Below are positions 61,222 to 64,000 of a stretch of 64,000 nt of DNA, piece by piece. How positions within the stretch are numbered: the stretch's first letter is position 1; the number at the start of each line of letters is the position of its first letter. A model generated the notes under the pieces. It had not been told where the DNA came from and ran no database searches. It saw only the letters and a list, made by a program, of their open reading frames with translations. Made by a program: the position numbers and the translations under genes. This DNA comes from Acanthochlamys bracteata (taxonomy: Eukaryota > Streptophyta > Magnoliopsida > Pandanales > Velloziaceae): NCBI GenBank assembly GCA_019914995.1, contig CM034135.1, positions 7,814,501 to 7,878,500 on the forward strand. Reading direction: 5' to 3'.

Positions 61222-63270
61222 CTTATATAAAACAATCACTGAGTTAGACAAACATTGAACAATTTAGTATACAGTAAGAGTGCATAATGTATGGGAAATT
61301 TTCCCAATGTCCAACAAAGATGCTGCTGCTCTGTAAGTGCATAGTGTTAGCACATTGTATATATATATATATAGATATCAAAGTTCATAATAGATTCCTC
61401 TCTATCTCTAGCTAGTACAAAACTTTTTTCCTCACACAGATTGCAAGATCTATGATTCCCTCCCTGTTCATGTTCATACACAAAGTTCAATCATCAATGA
61501 AACTACAACTACAGACATTAATTCATATATAAGCTTCCAGTTTCACTGCTGCAGACATTAATGGGTAGTAACACAAGTCTAGCAAATATGTGAGAACCAA
61601 TGAAAGGCAGCATCTTTGTGGGCATATATATGTAACTCATAGATCCTTGTGTCTTACACCAATCTAGCATACTGCTACATGAGACTGCTACATGAAAAAA
61701 CAGAAAAACTTTCACGATTCAGTACTACCTCATTAAGAATATATGAAAAACTGTTTAACTGTGAGTATAAATGTTGTTCTTGTTCTTTAAATTCCTCTGC
61801 AGTTGCCCCATTTAAGTCAACTAAACTCAGTACTGTACATTGCCCAACACACAGCAAGCAGCTAGCTAACAATGTCAGCTTTGCATTAAACTTGTGCTTG
61901 TCTTGAATGAATTGAAAGAAAATGAAAATCAGTTAAGTTCTTGTCTGGTAACTTTCCTTGATAGTTGCACCACAACCATTTTTAGCAAACATATAGCTAG
62001 CTAGCTAGGGTTTCTTTTAGGCTTTCAGCAAGAAGAAGAAGAAGGCCTGTGAACTATGAAGGGATATTGAAAGATACATGATTATTTAATAAGGTGATTT
62101 GGTATGATTATGTTAATAATATACTGCTAATTGAGTGATTCCATTCCATTAATAAGATTAATTAATTTGAGGGAGTGGTTGGGCATGCATTAGAGAGAGA
62201 GAGAAGTTAAAAAGGAAGAAAGCAGAATGGTAGCAGATGGATTTATTCATTCATGCAGACAGAAAGTAAGACAGATCACAGACTTCAGTCCAGAGATTTT
62301 AAGAAGAAAGGAATCTGTGTCTATTAATATACTTTAATTTGCAGTACTAATACACTATTAATTAGTGAAGTAGTAATCTCTCTTATTTGAAGAAGAAAGG
62401 AATCTATCTCTCTAAATATTTCAAATTTGCAGTAATCTCTCTTATTTGAAGAAGTAATAGAACTAGCTAGTATGTTTTTATTTGAAGAGGGTAAGGACAA
62501 AGAAGGGGCATGCATGTGGTTGGGTTTCATTCATTCATATGCTACTGCTAGGTGCTGTTGCTCTTTGGAATGTGTCAGTGTGTTAAAACTCTAAGTATAT
62601 ATAGTGAAGTGTCAGTGGAAAAAAAAGAACTGAAATTTGAAATATTTCTTCGTTCTGCGATCACTACTCCCTATGCATGCATTTGCTAGCTAGCTTCGTT
62701 TCTCTTTATAACATTTATACAAATGAATCTACATATATATACTAGCAAAATCAAGTACATATCTGTAAATCGAAAGAAGCTGCAAGCTGAAGATATGATC
62801 ATTATATATATAAGGAAACTGATACAGAGAACTGGAAATGGAGTATCCTAGTTAGTCTACTTAATGTATTCCAAGATCAAGAAAATTAGATAAATTTGCA
62901 TATCAGAAGAAATTATAATATTATAAAAAAATATTGCGAGAGTAAAAGATACATCTAAATTCTTCGTACTTTCATGAAAAATATTTCCAGTTTGCAAATT
63001 CAATTGTACGTAATTTGTTATACACTTTGGAAATCAAAGAGAAACCAGAAAGCTTAAAAAAATTTAGACAATATATAATAAGCAATCCTATAACATATAT
63101 GGCATGAAGATCTATGTCTTTTTTTTTTTTTTTTTCTTTTTTGGAGAAATTTCCAAATTAAAGTAGGTGTGCGACCTAGATATGATCATCAAAGCAAACG
63201 TTCTGAAAAGCCAAATCAAACTTACAGAGATATCTCTTCTCGAATTCGAAAGTAGAAGCAATTTTTTTTA

Positions 63271-64000
63271 CTACTTAACCTTTGGGCGCCGTTCTCCGAG
63301 TCGAAGCTCGAGATCCAATTCTTCAACAACAGCAAGACTAGAACCAGCAGTAGCGCCGCTCTTGTTTGCTTGCTGATGATGAATATCAGAAGGAACAAGT
63401 AGTTGTTTTCTCATGAACAAAGGGATCATTGAATCACCAGTACTCATGATCCTTTGTTTCTTGTTAACCGGAGCATCGACCTCATCTCGAATTTCAGTAG
63501 TACTGCTCTCGTGATCGTGAATAAGATGATGATCATGTTCATCTCTTTGCCTCTTGTAAAAATTGCTGCTACTTTCATTTTTCCTACAATTAAAATTGTA
63601 ATAACTTTGATTTGATCCAAGCTTCAACTCCACATCACTAGCACTGCTGCTGCTGATCACCAGTTGCCTGGCTGAAGCAGTAGCAGCTATGAAATTCTTC
63701 ATCAAGATTTGAGAAGAATTACTACTATAAACAACAGCCTCTTGATCGAACAACCCAATATGAGAATTAGAAGAAGAAGAAGAAGAAGAAATTTTGTTAC
63801 TAGGATGATGAGGAGGTAATAGAATTGGTGATGCAGCTGCAATTGTAGCATTACTATCAATGATCATGTGATCAGGATTGATATTAGGGTTAGGGTTTGG
63901 GCCATAGAAAATAGTACTAGAATCAAGATCACCGGTGACGGTATGTGGTCCGGGAGACTGTTTAAGTCTTGCACGGTCTCTCCGATGAACGTTCATGTGT
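63271..64000 (-). CDS. SUPERMAN-like C2H2 zinc-finger repressor, 5' part beyond the window
   Basis: C-terminal part of a single-finger C2H2 transcription factor of the SUPERMAN/RABBIT EARS/ZFP10 group. The frame enters the window inside the finger: the visible HMNVHRRDRARLK is the end of the plant QALGGH-type finger helix and the following basic stretch. Then comes a Ser- and Asn-rich linker with a putative nuclear-localisation cluster (NKKQR), and the end LDLELRLGERRPKVK is an EAR-type LxLxL repression motif. About 243 residues are visible. The N-terminus and the finger cysteines lie past base 64000, so the Met at 63996 is not the real start. Relatives control floral organ boundaries, petal growth or flowering time; which one is unclear. 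Confidence 0.9.
   Translation of the reverse strand, partial: HMNVHRRDRARLKQSPGPHTVTGDLDSSTIFYGPNPNPNINPDHMIIDSNATIAAASPILLPPHHPSNKISSSSSSSNSHIGLFDQEAVVYSSNSSQILMKNFIAATASARQLVISSSSASDVELKLGSNQSYYNFNCRKNESSSNFYKRQRDEHDHHLIHDHESSTTEIRDEVDAPVNKKQRIMSTGDSMIPLFMRKQLLVPSDIHHQQANKSGATAGSSLAVVEELDLELRLGERRPKVK

Larger units (their letters stand above)
58438..63270. other. Gene-free, repeat-rich intergenic region
   Basis: About 4.8 kb. The first half is packed with MITEs (listed separately) and AT-rich DNA. From 61240 to 63270 the sequence has moderate composition with GATA, TATATA and AGCTAGCT runs and may be promoter or 3' UTR of the zinc-finger gene or an unseen transcript. No protein-coding exon could be supported. 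Confidence 0.45.

Noticed and set aside
1..64000. CRISPR arrays, bacterial operons, prophage, organelle DNA insertions or biosynthetic clusters
   Set aside because: Repeats are transposon or microsatellite type, genes are typical nuclear plant genes with introns, and neighbours are functionally unrelated. No organelle gene or rRNA was recognised.

Overview
The window looks like nuclear DNA of a flowering plant, probably a eudicot. The evidence is multi-exon genes with short AT-rich GT-AG introns, plant-only families (Rubisco activase, AHL DNA-binding protein, D-type cyclin with an LxCxE motif, PLS-class PPR protein, land-plant GPAT, DUF604 glycosyltransferase-like protein, SUPERMAN-type zinc finger) and very AT-rich intergenic DNA full of small inverted-repeat transposons. 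No organelle, bacterial or viral segment is evident. Thirteen genes were resolved, twelve protein-coding and one tRNA; exon joins were worked out by hand and kept in frame, and species was not determined.

Layout: (1) 396-3728, minus, ten-exon AVT1-type vacuolar amino acid transporter, with a complete tRNA-Leu(CAG) gene on the plus strand inside its first intron. (2) 6703-7785, minus, intronless RING-H2/DUF1117 E3 ligase. (3) 9620-11311, minus, GPAT5/7-type acyltransferase. (4) 12012-12841, minus, thaumatin-like protein. (5) 13867-15633, plus, intronless PPR protein. (6) 17062-18833, minus, six-exon D-type cyclin. (7) 19.2-22.9 kb, about 3.7 kb with an unassigned GC-rich patch. (8) 22889-25034, minus, Rubisco activase, long redox-type form. 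(9) 26134-30672, minus, fourteen-exon plastidic MFS sugar transporter. (10) 35556-42435, plus, fourteen-exon SRRM1-like PWI/RS splicing coactivator. (11) 47720-48592, minus, clade-A AHL protein. (12) 52145-56165, minus, four-exon DUF604 Fringe-like glycosyltransferase. (13) 63271-64000, minus, C-terminal part of a SUPERMAN-like C2H2 repressor running off the window end.

The genes form no operon or cluster; they are an ordinary mix of housekeeping, defence, cell-wall and developmental functions. The most unusual signals are structural. Three unrelated genes each need a GC-AG intron to stay in frame. The intergenic space carries a dense set of about 190-300 bp MITEs, at least nine with matching TTA/TAA target-site duplications (PIF/Harbinger, Tourist-like), plus one hAT-like element with a perfect 8-bp duplication. 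The splicing coactivator has a run of seven consecutive symmetric phase-2 exons. A sugar-transporter intron carries a tandem duplication that copies the 3' splice site. I saw no convincing previously undescribed multi-gene system.
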